Shown: positions 8,229-18,439, counted from the stretch's first letter. The stretch is 64,000 nucleotides of DNA from Microterricola viridarii (GCF_001542775.1 NZ_CP014145.1:1674001-1738000), one strand, 5' to 3'. Notes: a model not told the origin generated them from the sequence alone. Numbers and translations are program-made.

Positions 8229-9327
8229 CCCGTTGGTCGAGTAGCGAGGTCTCGATACGGCGCTGGCGCGCCTACTCGACCAACGGGGATGGCCATGCAG
8301 GCGCTGTTGGCTTCAGTCGCTGGCGCTCCGCCTCCCCCCACGTCGGCTCGAGGAAGCGAGGAACGAGCGACCGAAGCCCCGGAGTGCGCGGGAGACTGCA
8401 GCACCCGCTGGTCGAGTAGCGAGGAACGAGCGTATCGAGACCAGATTGCGAGGTCTCGATACGGCGCTGGCGCGCCTACTCGACCAACGGGAAGGGCACG
8501 GCAGGGCGCACGGAGTCGGCTTCGGTCGCTGGCGCTCCCTCAAGCCAACGGGAGAAACCACGCCGGCTCGAGGGAGCGAGGAACGAGCGACCGAAGCCCC
8601 GGAGTGCGCGGGAGACTGCAGCACCCGCTGGTCGAGTAGCGAGGAACGAGCGTATCGAGACCAGGGCGCGAGGTCTCGATACGGCGCTGGCGCGCCTACT
8701 CGACCAACGGGAAGGCGCGGCAGGGCGCACGGTGTTGGCTTCGGTCGCTGGCGCTCCCTCGAGCCAACGGGAGATCCCACGTCGGCTCGAGGAAGCGAGG
8801 AACGAGCGACCGAAGCCCCGGAGTGCGCGGGAGACTGCAGCACCCGCTGGTCGAGTAGCGAGGAACGAGCGTATCGAGACCAGGTTGCGAGGTCTCGATA
8901 CGGCGCTGGCGCGCCTACTCGACCAACGGGAAGGGCACGGCAGGGCGCACGGTGTTGGCTTCGGTCGCTGGCGCTCCGCCTCCCCCCACGTCGGCTGGAG
9001 GGAGCGAGGAACGAGCGACCGAAGCCCCGGAGCGCGCGGGAGACTGCAGCACCCGTTGGTCGAGTAGCGAGGAACGAGCGTATCGAGACCCGGGCGCGAG
9101 GTCTCGATACGGCGCTGGCGCGCCTACTCGACCAACGGGAAGGGCACGGCAGGGCGCACGGCGTTGGCTTCGGTCGCTAGCGCTCCGCCTCCCGCACGTC
9201 GGCTGGAGGGGGCCGCGCCGCGACGAAGGAGCAGCGCAGCCCCCGAAGCCCCGGAGGTAACGGGAACTGGCTGGCCCCAGATGTTGGCTTCGGTCGCTGG
9301 CGCTCCCTCGAGCCAACGAGGCGGCGG
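8229..9327. repeat. Palindromic repeat array 1 between convergent genes
   Basis: About 1.1 kb of imperfect tandem units. The anchor GGAGTGCGCG (or variant) starts at 8381, 8601, 8820 and 9029, giving periods of 220, 219 and 209 bp. Two module types alternate. Type A is a nested inverted repeat: GGTCGAGTAG ... CGTATCGAGACC ... GGTCTCGATACG ... CTACTCGACC. Its simplest copy (8229-8286) has perfect 16-bp arms. Type B pairs TTGGCTTCGGTCGCTGGCG with the CTCGAGCCAACGGG side. The final part carries a GACGAAGGAGCAGCGCAGC module that reappears in array 2. The array lies exactly between the stops of the ECF S gene and metH. I see no gene in it; long open frames through it are artefacts of repetition. 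Confidence 0.9.
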
Positions 9328-9329
9328 CG

Positions 9330-12300
9330 CTACACCGAGAAGTACTTGGCCTCCGGGTGGTGGAAGACGAAGGCGTCGGTTGACTGCTCCGGGTGCAGCT
9401 GCAGCTCCTCCGAGAGCACGACGCCCATCCGCTCCGGCTTCAGCAGCTCGACGACCTTGCGGCGGTCCTCCATGTCGGGGCAAGCCGGGTAGCCGAGAGA
9501 GAAGCGGGCACCGCGGTACTCCAGCTTGAACAGCCCGGCGACATCCGTCGGCTCCTCGCTTGCCAGCCCCAGCTCGGCGCGCACGCGCGAGTGCCAGTAC
9601 TCGGCGAGGGCCTCGGTCAGCTGCATGGCGAGGCCGTTCAGCTCCAAGTAGTCGCGGTACTTGTTCGCGGCGAACAGCTTCGAGGTCGTCTCGCTGACCC
9701 GCTGGCCGGCGGTCACAAGTTGCACGGCGACGACGTCGACCTGCCCGGTGTCCTGTCCGCGCACGAAGTCGGAGAGGCACAGGTGCCGGTCCCGGCGCTG
9801 CCGCGGGAAGGTGAAGCGCAGCCGCTCTGTGCCGACCGCTCCCCCGGAGCCGCCGTCCGGTGCGAGCAGTCCGGCAGTGCCGAGCAGTCCGGCGTCGTCG
9901 TCCCCGTGGTGAAGCACGACCATGTCGTTGCCGTCGGCGACCACCGGGAAGTAGCCGTAGGCGACGGAGGCGTCGAGCATGCCCTCGGCGAGAATGCGGT
10001 CGAGCCAGTAGCGCAGCCGCGGCCGCCCCTCGGTGTCGACGAGCTCCTGGTAGCTGGCACCGTCGTCGCCGCGGCCCGGCTTCAGCCCCCACTGGCCGAG
10101 GAACGTCGCCCGCTCGTCGAGGAACGCCGAGTACTCGGCCAGTGCGATGCCCTTGACGATGCGGGTGCCCCAGAACGGCGGCACCGGCACCGCGTTGTCC
10201 ACTGCGACATCCGACCGGGCCGGCAGGTCCTCCGGCTCCGTCACGATCAGCTGGCTCTGCCGGTGGATGCGCTTCTTCAGCGCGGGCAGGCCGACGCTGT
10301 CCGGATCGGCGCCGCGGGCGATGGCCACGAGCGGCTCCATCAGTGCGAGCCCCTCGAAGGCGTCGCGGGCGTAACGCACCGTGCCGTCGAAGAGCGCGTC
10401 GAGGTCGTCCTCGACGTAGCTGCGGGTGAGGGCGGCACCGCCGAGGATGATCGGCCAGCGCTTCGCGAAACCGCGGCTCTGCAGCTCGAGCAGGTTCTCC
10501 TTCATCACGACGGTGGACTTCACGAGCAGTCCGCTCATGCCGATGACGTCGGCGTTGTGCTCCTCGGCGGCGGCGATGAACTCGTTGATGGTCTGCTTGA
10601 TGCCGATGTTGACGACCGTGTAGCCGTTGTTCGAGAGGATGATGTCGACCAGGTTCTTGCCGATGTCATGCACGTCGCCGCGCACGGTGCCGATCACCAT
10701 GGTGCCCTTGCCTGCGGCATCCGTCTTCTCCATGTGCGGCTCGAGCAGGGCGACCGCGTTCTTCATCACCTCGGCAGACTGCAGCACGAACGGCAGCTGC
10801 ATCTCGCCGGCGCCGAAGCGCTCCCCGACGACCTTCATGCCCTCCAGCAGGTGCAGGTTGATGATGTCGATGGCGCTCGCCCCGCCGGCACGGGCCAAGT
10901 CGAGGTCGGCCTCCAGCCCCTTGCCCTCGCCGTCGATGATGCGGCGTTCCAGCCGCTCGCCCACCGGCAGTGCGGCCAGCTCGGCGGCCCGCTGGTCTTT
11001 GAGCGCGGCGGCATCCACCCCGGCGAACAGGTCGAGCATGGTCGAGAGCGGGTCGTAGACGAGGGTGCCGTCGGCGTCGTACTCGCGGCGGTCCCAGACG
11101 AGGTCGAGGGCGACCTTGCGGCGGTCTTCCGGCACGGATGCCAGTGGCACGATCTTCGCGGCGTCGACGATGGCGCTGGTGAGGCCCGCCTCGACGGCCT
11201 CGTGCAGGAACACCGAGTTCAGCACCGAGCGGGCGGCGGGGTTCAACCCGAAGGAGACGTTGGAGACGCCGAGGGTGGTGTTGATTCCCGGGTATTTGGC
11301 GGTGATCTGGCGGATCGCCTCGATCGTCTCGATGGCGTCGCGCCGGGTCTCCTCCTGACCCGTGGCGATGGGGAAGGTGAGGGCGTCGACGATGATGTCT
11401 TCGACCCGCATGCCCCACTCGTCGACGAGGGTGTCGACCAGCCGGGAGGCGATGGCGACCTTCGTCTCGGTGGTGCGGGCCTGGCCCTGCTCGTCGATCG
11501 TCAGGGCGATGACGGCGGCGCCGTGCTCCTTGACGAGCGGCATGATGCGGGCGAAGCGGCTGGTGCCACCCTCGCCGTCTTCGAAGTTGACCGAGTTGAC
11601 GACGGGGCGCCCGCCGATCAGCTCGAGGCCGGCCTGCAGCACGGCCGGCTCGGTGGAGTCGATCTCGAGCGGCAGCGTGGAGGCGCTGGCCAGCCGGGAG
11701 ACGATGGAGCGCATGTCCTCCACGCCGTCGCGGCCGACGTAGTCGGTACAGACATCGAGCATGTTGGCACCGTCGCGCACCTGGTTGCGGGCGATATCGA
11801 CGCAGTCATCCCAGCGGCCGTCGAGCATCGCCTCACGGAAAGCACGGGAGCCGTTCGCGTTGGTGCGCTCTCCGATAGAGAGGTACGAGTTCTCCTGCTC
11901 GAAGCTGACGTGCTGGTACAGGCTGGCGACGCCCGGGTCGCTCTCCAGCGCACGCACCGCAGGGGCAGCGCCCTGCAGCCGCTCGACAACGGCCCGCATG
12001 TGCGCGGGAGTGGTGCCGCAGCATCCGCCGATCAGGCCCAGGCCGAACTCCTTGACGAACTGCTCGTGCGCGGTCGCCAGCTCAAGCGGCGTGAGCGGGT
12101 AGCTGGCCCCGTTCGCGCCGAGCACCGGCAGGCCGGCGTTCGGCATGCACATCACGGGAACGGTGGCGAATTTGGAGAGGTGGCGCAGGTGCTCGCTCAT
12201 CTCGGCGGGGCCGGTGGCGCAGTTGAGTCCGATCGCGTCAATGCCGAGCGGTTCGAGCGCGGTTAGCGCCGCACCGATCTCACTGCCCATCAGCATGGTG

Positions 12301-12989
12301 CCCGTTGTCTCGACGGTCACCTCGACGAAGATGGGCAGGCGGATGCCGCTGGCGGCAATGGCCGCCCGGCATCCGTTGACCGCCGACTTGGTCTGCAGCA
12401 GGTCCTGCGAGGTCTCGATCAGGAAGGCGTCCGCCCCGCCGCGGATCAGGCCAAGCGCCTGCTCGGCGAACGTCGCCTTGAGGTGCGCATACGTCGTGTG
12501 ACCGAGGCTCGGCAGCTTGGTGCCGGGGCCCATCGAGCCGAGCACCCAACGCAGTCGGCCGTCGCGGGCCTGCCAGACCTCTGCCCGCTGCCGCGCGATC
12601 GCGGCGCCGGCGTGCGCGAGCTCCTCGATGCGGTCGTCGATGTTGTAGTCGGAGAGGTTCGACCAGTTCGCGCCGAAGGTGTTGGTCTCGACGGCGTCGA
12701 TGCCGGTCTCGAAGTAGGCGTCGTGGATGGCGCCGATCATGTCGGGGCGGCTGATGTTGAGGATCTCGTTGCAGCCCTCGAGCTGCTGGTAGTCCTCGAG
12801 CGTCGGCTCGTGCTCCTGCAGCATGGTGCCCATCGCGCCGTCGGCGATGACGACGCGGGAGGCGAGCGCGTCGAGCAGGGCCTGGGCGCGCGCCGGGCGG
12901 ACCGCCGCCGAAATGTCGGTGCTCCCCAGATCAGCGCTCGCGAAATCGGTGCTCGCGGGGGTCTCGGTGGGCAGCGTTGCGTCAGTCAC
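9330..12989 (-). CDS. metH: Cobalamin-dependent methionine synthase
   Basis: A 1219-residue MetH that transfers a methyl group from methyl-tetrahydrofolate to homocysteine via cobalamin in the cytoplasm. Order of domains: homocysteine-binding domain (VIADGAMGTMLQ; zinc Cys in NCATGP and GGCCGTTP), pterin-binding domain (GERTNANGSRAFR, then INTLGVSNVSFGLNP), cobalamin cap and Rossmann domain with GDVHDIGKNLV (His is the cobalt ligand) followed by SGLLVKSTVVM and GGAALT, then the AdoMet-binding reactivation domain. Length is typical. GTG at 12989 is chosen because a longer frame to 13085 would overlap the divergent DUF1622 start. Only 94 bp separate the two starts, too short for a cobalamin riboswitch. 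Confidence 0.97.
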   Translation of the reverse strand: MTDATLPTETPASTDFASADLGSTDISAAVRPARAQALLDALASRVVIADGAMGTMLQEHEPTLEDYQQLEGCNEILNISRPDMIGAIHDAYFETGIDAVETNTFGANWSNLSDYNIDDRIEELAHAGAAIARQRAEVWQARDGRLRWVLGSMGPGTKLPSLGHTTYAHLKATFAEQALGLIRGGADAFLIETSQDLLQTKSAVNGCRAAIAASGIRLPIFVEVTVETTGTMLMGSEIGAALTALEPLGIDAIGLNCATGPAEMSEHLRHLSKFATVPVMCMPNAGLPVLGANGASYPLTPLELATAHEQFVKEFGLGLIGGCCGTTPAHMRAVVERLQGAAPAVRALESDPGVASLYQHVSFEQENSYLSIGERTNANGSRAFREAMLDGRWDDCVDIARNQVRDGANMLDVCTDYVGRDGVEDMRSIVSRLASASTLPLEIDSTEPAVLQAGLELIGGRPVVNSVNFEDGEGGTSRFARIMPLVKEHGAAVIALTIDEQGQARTTETKVAIASRLVDTLVDEWGMRVEDIIVDALTFPIATGQEETRRDAIETIEAIRQITAKYPGINTTLGVSNVSFGLNPAARSVLNSVFLHEAVEAGLTSAIVDAAKIVPLASVPEDRRKVALDLVWDRREYDADGTLVYDPLSTMLDLFAGVDAAALKDQRAAELAALPVGERLERRIIDGEGKGLEADLDLARAGGASAIDIINLHLLEGMKVVGERFGAGEMQLPFVLQSAEVMKNAVALLEPHMEKTDAAGKGTMVIGTVRGDVHDIGKNLVDIILSNNGYTVVNIGIKQTINEFIAAAEEHNADVIGMSGLLVKSTVVMKENLLELQSRGFAKRWPIILGGAALTRSYVEDDLDALFDGTVRYARDAFEGLALMEPLVAIARGADPDSVGLPALKKRIHRQSQLIVTEPEDLPARSDVAVDNAVPVPPFWGTRIVKGIALAEYSAFLDERATFLGQWGLKPGRGDDGASYQELVDTEGRPRLRYWLDRILAEGMLDASVAYGYFPVVADGNDMVVLHHGDDDAGLLGTAGLLAPDGGSGGAVGTERLRFTFPRQRRDRHLCLSDFVRGQDTGQVDVVAVQLVTAGQRVSETTSKLFAANKYRDYLELNGLAMQLTEALAEYWHSRVRAELGLASEEPTDVAGLFKLEYRGARFSLGYPACPDMEDRRKVVELLKPERMGVVLSEELQLHPEQSTDAFVFHHPEAKYFSV

Positions 12990-13083
12990 CCGCCCAGCGT
13001 AGCGAGCCACGGCCGCGCCGGAGCACGCGTGACGTTGTGTGCCGCCCCCTTGCCCCGCGGCCCCGCGCGGTGTAGCAAGGGGC

Positions 13084-13500
13084 ATGGACTTCTACGGATT
13101 CATCGAGGCCGTCGGCATCGCCATCGACTTCGTCGGTGTCGCGGTCATCGTGATCGGGGCGATCATCGCCACGGTGATCGCTCTCCGCACGCTGCTGCGC
13201 CGCGAAGGCGCCGTCTACCTTCCGTTCCGCCGTTCCCTCGGCCGCTCGATCTTGCTCGGGCTCGAGCTGCTCGTCGCGGCCGACATCATCAAGACGGTGG
13301 CGCTGACCCCCACGCTGGAGAGCGTGGCCGTGTTGGGCGGCATCGTGCTGATCCGCACGTTCCTGAGTTTCTCACTCGAGCTCGAGGTCAGTGGGCGCTG
13401 GCCGTGGCAGAGCAAGGCTGCGGATGCCGAGACGCCGGGTCTCACGCCGCCTCCTGCCTCGCCGCCCGCATCGCCTCCGCGCGCGGCATCCGCCGACTGA
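13084..13500 (+). CDS. DUF1622 family membrane protein
   Basis: A 138-residue protein of the DUF1622 type. Three hydrophobic helices are visible: FVGVAVIVIGAIIATVIAL, LLGLELLVAADIIKTVAL and a third around VLGGIVLIRTFLSFSL. The segment GLELLVAADIIKT ... RTFLSF is characteristic of the family. The tail is Pro/Ala-rich and probably disordered. AAGGGG just before ATG 13084 supports this start. Function is unknown. It diverges from metH with a 94-bp shared upstream region. Confidence 0.85.
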   Translation: MDFYGFIEAVGIAIDFVGVAVIVIGAIIATVIALRTLLRREGAVYLPFRRSLGRSILLGLELLVAADIIKTVALTPTLESVAVLGGIVLIRTFLSFSLELEVSGRWPWQSKAADAETPGLTPPPASPPASPPRAASAD

Positions 13501-13512
13501 CCACGCCCTGCT

Positions 13513-13529
13513 ACCCCCGAGCGGGGGGT
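13513..13529. promoter_or_regulatory. C-run/G-run inverted repeat upstream of subtilase
   Basis: ACCCCC and its complement GGGGGT flank a five-base centre, and GTCCCCC follows at once, so two alternative hairpins are possible. It lies 12 bp after the DUF1622 stop and about 130 bp before the protease start. It could be a terminator (no T tract) or an operator; C-run/G-run dyads are also typical of CsoR-type metal-sensor sites, but no such regulator is nearby. Confidence 0.3.
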
Positions 13530-13661
13530 GTCCCCCTTAATGTCGACTATCGGCGTTCTCAGCTCCTTCATAGGCTTCGGAACCAGGAACGGGCCTGATC
13601 GAAGCTGCAGAGTGTGATTCACCCTGATGCGCGATCGAGCCCTCATGAATTGAGGAGAACG

Positions 13662-15161
<1,500 letters not shown>

Positions 15162-15176
15162 ACTAGTCAGCTCTGA

Positions 15177-16184
15177 TCAGAACTGAGGAGCACTCTGGGG
15201 CGTGTCGGCGATGGCCGGCACGCCCCAGCTGCGTCTCGGGGCCCGCACGGCGTCAACGCGCGGCATCCGTCGACTGAACCAGCGCCTCCCCTCGACCTGC
15301 ACTCCCGGGATCAGTCCCCACTCGGCCCAGCCGCCGTCATACACACGCACGCCCTCCTCGCCCAGCAGCGAGGTGAGAATGAACCAGGCCATGCAGGCCC
15401 GCGCTCCGATCGTGCAGTACGTGACCGCCACTCGGCTGGGCCCCCCGCCACGCGGGAGTGCCGACTCGAACAGCGCCCGGAGCTCCCCGCTCGGTCGGAA
15501 TCGCCCCTCCTCGTCGAGATGCCCGGCCAGCGGCAGGTTCACGGCCGACGGAATGTGGCCAGCCCGCCCGCCGGGCTCGAAGCCACCTGATGGCCAGAAC
15601 CGCTCACCGTCGAACTCGAGGCGGGTGCGCATGTCGAGGATCGTCGCATCCGGGTCATCGATCATCTGCGCCACCTCGTCGGCGTCAACCCGGAGCCGAG
15701 CATCAGGCGCGGGAACCGGGTAGCCGGCCGGCGCGGGCTCCTCGTCTTCTGGCACTGCCTCAGCGCCCCACGGCCGCCCCTCGGCGACCCACGTTCCACG
15801 AGAGCAGTCCAAGATTCGTGCGTCCCGGTGCCCGTAGAGCTTGAGCAGCCAGAAGCCGATCGCCGGTGCATAGCCGTAGAACACGACGGTCGACTCGGCC
15901 GCGATCCCCGACCGGGCCAGCAGCGCCTCCACGGCGGCCGCGTCGCGCAGCCGGTACTCGCCGTCTTTCAGGTCGATGTACACGTCCCAGAGCACCGCGC
16001 CGGCAATGTGTCCCTCGGCGAAGGCGCGTCCGTTCACGTCGACCTCGACCACGCGGACCAGCGGATCCGCAAGATGCCGCTCCAGCCAGTCCGGCCGGGC
16101 GAGCACCTCGGCCCGGCGCCGGGCGTCTCGCCCAGCCTCGGTCTCGATGCCTCCCCGTCTGGTGTCGCTCAGTGTTGCATTCAT
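15177..16184 (-). CDS. Two-domain rhodanese-like sulfurtransferase
   Basis: A 335-residue thiosulfate/3-mercaptopyruvate sulfurtransferase-like protein. The N-terminal rhodanese domain (RVVEVDVNGRAFAEGHIAGAV) lacks a Cys in its active loop (FYGYAPAIG). The C-terminal domain has a Cys-containing loop, YCTIGARA, near residue 260 and the usual DGGWAEW motif. Such enzymes move sulfane sulfur to thiols or cyanide. ATG 16184 has GGAGG 6 nt upstream; GTG 16187 is the alternative. The gene lies 45 bp downstream of the DUF1059 gene on the same strand, so the two probably form an operon that diverges from the SARP-like regulator. Confidence 0.9.
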   Translation of the reverse strand: MNATLSDTRRGGIETEAGRDARRRAEVLARPDWLERHLADPLVRVVEVDVNGRAFAEGHIAGAVLWDVYIDLKDGEYRLRDAAAVEALLARSGIAAESTVVFYGYAPAIGFWLLKLYGHRDARILDCSRGTWVAEGRPWGAEAVPEDEEPAPAGYPVPAPDARLRVDADEVAQMIDDPDATILDMRTRLEFDGERFWPSGGFEPGGRAGHIPSAVNLPLAGHLDEEGRFRPSGELRALFESALPRGGGPSRVAVTYCTIGARACMAWFILTSLLGEEGVRVYDGGWAEWGLIPGVQVEGRRWFSRRMPRVDAVRAPRRSWGVPAIADTPQSAPQF

Positions 16185-16229
16185 CACACGCCTCCGCTCC
16201 GGCGGTCGGCTGTTCGCGCGGTCGGCCGC

Positions 16230-16388
16230 TCACTCAATCTGGATCCAGGCGAGCAGGTCTTCCTGCGTCACCTTCTCCAGCAGGGCAGGATGATCGGTCG
16301 CCATGTGGCCGCGGATGTTTCGGATGACGTCGCCCTCGCTCTCACCTCGAGCGACGTAGCCGCATTCGCATCTGATGATTCGTGACAT
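16230..16388 (-). CDS. DUF1059 family small protein
   Basis: A 52-residue ORF read on the minus strand: it begins MSRIIRCECGYVARG, continues with IRNIRGHMATDHP and ends LLAWIQIE. This fits the DUF1059 family, short proteins with an N-terminal CxCG pair and a following His-containing helix (HxxxDHP) that could bind metal. Function unknown. It sits upstream of the rhodanese gene on the same strand, and its ATG lies 50 bp from the divergent regulator's GTG. Confidence 0.85.
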   Translation of the reverse strand: MSRIIRCECGYVARGESEGDVIRNIRGHMATDHPALLEKVTQEDLLAWIQIE

Positions 16389-16437
16389 CGTGCCTTCTCT
16401 CATAGCTGTAGTCGCACACTATTGCGAGAATGTTGGT

Positions 16438-17196
16438 GTGACATTGGCGTCGGCGACACCGACGAGAATTCAGCTCTGTGGTGCGACGCTCGTCGAGCTC
16501 GACGGCCGGCGCATCGACGGCGGTCTGCCCGGCCGGCAGGGGCGCGTGCTGTTTGCCTTCCTGGTGCTCAACCGGCATCGGTTCGCCAGCCGGGCTGAGC
16601 TGGCCGCGGCGGTCTGGCCGGAGGATGCCGCGGCGCCTGCGGCATCCGGCCTCAACCCGTTGCTCTCCAAACTGCGCAAGATCCTCGGCGACAACCGTCT
16701 GGAGGGACATTCCGCGCTCCGGCTGAGACTGGATGCGGGGGCCCGCGTCGACGTCGAGGACGCGGTTCGCACGGTGCACCGCGCCGAGTCCCAGATCGCG
16801 CTCGGCCAGTGGCACGGCGCCTGGGGGCCATCCGTTGCGGCGCTCATCATCACCGAACGGGAGTTCTTGCCCGGTGAGGAGGCCGAGTGGATCGACGAGT
16901 ACCGGGCGGGCATGGTCGAGCTGCACCTCCGCGCGCTGGAGGCGTACGCGGCCGCGACCCTGGGCATCGGCGGAACCGAGCTGCCGGCCGCGGTGCGCTC
17001 TGGCCGCCGGCTGGTGCACCTGGCACCGCTGCGGGAAAGCGGGTACCAGCTGCTCATGCGCGCGCTCGACCGGCAGGGCAACTCGGCCGAGGCGCTCGGC
17101 GTCTATGCCGAGCTGCACTCGCTGCTGCGCGACGAGCTCGGAGTGTCTCCGAGCGCGGCGAGCCAGGCGGTTTACACGGCACTGAATCGGGGGTGA
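16438..17196 (+). CDS. SARP/BTAD-type transcriptional regulator
   Basis: A 252-residue protein with two parts. The N-terminal part is an OmpR-like winged helix (QGRVLFAFLVLNRHRFASRAELAAAVWP, then a short loop to LSKLRKILG). The C-terminal part is a bacterial transcriptional activation domain of TPR-like helices (WIDEYRAGMVELHLRALEAYA ... LRESGYQLLMRALDRQGNSAEAL ... LRDELGVSPS). This is the short SARP form, with no NB-ARC ATPase. Such proteins usually activate nearby genes, so the divergent DUF1059/rhodanese operon is the obvious target. GTG 16438 is chosen because the longer frame from 16375 would overlap the DUF1059 start. Confidence 0.85.
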   Translation: MTLASATPTRIQLCGATLVELDGRRIDGGLPGRQGRVLFAFLVLNRHRFASRAELAAAVWPEDAAAPAASGLNPLLSKLRKILGDNRLEGHSALRLRLDAGARVDVEDAVRTVHRAESQIALGQWHGAWGPSVAALIITEREFLPGEEAEWIDEYRAGMVELHLRALEAYAAATLGIGGTELPAAVRSGRRLVHLAPLRESGYQLLMRALDRQGNSAEALGVYAELHSLLRDELGVSPSAASQAVYTALNRG

Positions 17197-17241
17197 GGGG
17201 CACGGCTCGCGGCGGCCGGCCCCCGCTGGCAGACTGGGCAC

Positions 17242-17742
17242 GTGAACGTCATCACCCCCGTGCTCGGAGACATCACCACGCAGCAGGTCGATGCGATCGT
17301 CAACGCCGCGAACAACGCCATGCGCGGCGGGGGCGGGGTCGACGGAGCCATCCATCGCGCAGGCGGCCCGGCGATCCTGCGTGACTGCATCGCACGCTTC
17401 CCCAACGGCCTGGCGACGGGCGACGCCGGCTGGACGACGGCCGGTGAGTTGCCCGCCCGCTGGGTGATCCACACCGTCGGCCCAAACTACGCGGCCGGGC
17501 AGCGCGATCGTGCGCTGCTGCTGAGCTGCTATCGGCGCGCGCTGGAGATCGCCGGTGAGCTCGGCGCGCGCAGCATCGCGTTCCCGCTGATCAGCGCGGG
17601 CGTCTACGGCTGGCCGCTCGACGACGCGATCGCCGCGGCGGTGGAGGCCATCACCGGTGCGACGACGCAGCTCGACGACGTGCGCCTCGTGGCGTTCTCC
17701 CGCAACAGCTATGACGCCGTGCTGCAACAGCTGGCCGCGTAG
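17242..17742 (+). CDS. Macrodomain protein (O-acetyl-ADP-ribose deacetylase-like)
   Basis: A 166-residue stand-alone macrodomain. Visible hallmarks: DITTQQVDAIVNAANNAMRGGGGVDGAIHRAGG (ADP-ribose pocket with the Asn and GGGGVDGAI loop), a TGDAGWT segment, WVIHTVGPNY, and IAFPLISAGVYGWP. This matches the YmdB/MacroD class, which hydrolyses O-acetyl-ADP-ribose or removes mono-ADP-ribose from proteins. ATG 17242 follows a GGGCAC stretch without a strong ribosome-binding site. The gene is 45 bp downstream of the SARP-like gene on the same strand, which may be coincidental. Confidence 0.94.
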   Translation: MNVITPVLGDITTQQVDAIVNAANNAMRGGGGVDGAIHRAGGPAILRDCIARFPNGLATGDAGWTTAGELPARWVIHTVGPNYAAGQRDRALLLSCYRRALEIAGELGARSIAFPLISAGVYGWPLDDAIAAAVEAITGATTQLDDVRLVAFSRNSYDAVLQQLAA

Positions 17743-17841
17743 ACGATCACACACCGGGCCCCCAGCGCGCTCTCACGTTATCCCCAGCGCGTCGGCACAC
17801 GCTCACAGTACGAGCAGCTCTGCACTGCGGAAGGAGCCATC

Positions 17842-18276
17842 ATGTCCGAGCGACGCCAGGACTGGACCCAAACCATCATCGACGAGTTCCGTGCGAACAA
17901 CGGCACAGTCTCCACCGCTGGCTTCGGGCGGCGGTTGGTGCTGATGCACCAGCGCGGCGCTCACAGCGGCATCGAGCGGGTGACGCCGGTGACCGGCATC
18001 CACCGTGACGACAACACCTGGCTGGTCGCGGCGTCCCGCAGCGGCTCCCCGCAGAATCCCGGCTGGTACTACAACCTGCTCGCACACCCCGATCTGACGA
18101 TTGAGACGCCGGATGACGGCACCGTGCAGGTGCACGCGCGCGAGCTGCCCCGGGCCGAGCGGGACGCCGCCTGGCCACTGTTCGTCGCCGCCAATCCGGC
18201 ATTCGCAGGGTACGAGCAGCTCACGACCCGGGTGATCCCGGTGCTGGCGTTGGAGCGCCACACTGTCACGGGCTGA
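17842..18276 (+). CDS. Deazaflavin (F420)-dependent nitroreductase-family protein
   Basis: A 144-residue member of the DDN/flavin-deazaflavin oxidoreductase family typical of actinobacteria. Diagnostic pieces are LVLMHQRGAHSGIERVTPV, WLVAASRSGSPQNPGWYYNLLAHPD (the conserved G-x-P-x-x-P-x-W-Y-x-N-L cluster) and ETPDDGTVQVHARELP. The family uses F420H2 or FMN to reduce quinones and nitro compounds in the cytoplasm or at the membrane. The start has a strong AAGGAG ribosome-binding site. It implies that the host makes F420. Confidence 0.92.
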   Translation: MSERRQDWTQTIIDEFRANNGTVSTAGFGRRLVLMHQRGAHSGIERVTPVTGIHRDDNTWLVAASRSGSPQNPGWYYNLLAHPDLTIETPDDGTVQVHARELPRAERDAAWPLFVAANPAFAGYEQLTTRVIPVLALERHTVTG

Positions 18277-18333
18277 GCCCCGAACGATCCTCCCCGGGGC
18301 GTCTCAGGTGGCTCTGTCGTAGCATGGGGAGGT

Positions 18334-18354
18334 GCGTCGTTCGCGGAACGACGC
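18334..18354. promoter_or_regulatory. Perfect 9-bp-arm palindrome upstream of MFS gene
   Basis: GCGTCGTTC-GCG-GAACGACGC lies 85 bp before the GTG of the MFS gene. Short perfect dyads of this size are typical operators. No regulator gene is adjacent. Confidence 0.4.
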
Positions 18355-18439
18355 GTATTAGAGGTGTATCTACCATTCGCTCCCCGGCGAAAACGGCGGC
18401 ACGAACCGTCGCGGCACAGCCGCCGGGAAGAGGGCAATC

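Noticed and set aside
8446..9180. Apparent ORF through repeat array 1
   Set aside because: It encodes tandem copies of the DNA repeat itself and has no ribosome-binding site; repeats with unit lengths not always multiples of three.
8229..9327. CRISPR array
   Set aside because: Units are about 210-220 bp with diverged sequence and no short unique spacers; no cas gene nearby.
9393..12266. 957-codon plus-strand frame opposite metH
   Set aside because: Low-complexity His/Asp/Val-rich shadow; metH domains on the minus strand are unmistakable.
12990..13083. Cobalamin riboswitch upstream of metH
   Set aside because: Only 94 bp to the divergent start and no B12-box-like structure seen; too short for the riboswitch.
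16375..16437. N-terminal extension of the SARP-like gene
   Set aside because: It would overlap the start of the DUF1059 gene and adds no family similarity; GTG 16438 preferred.
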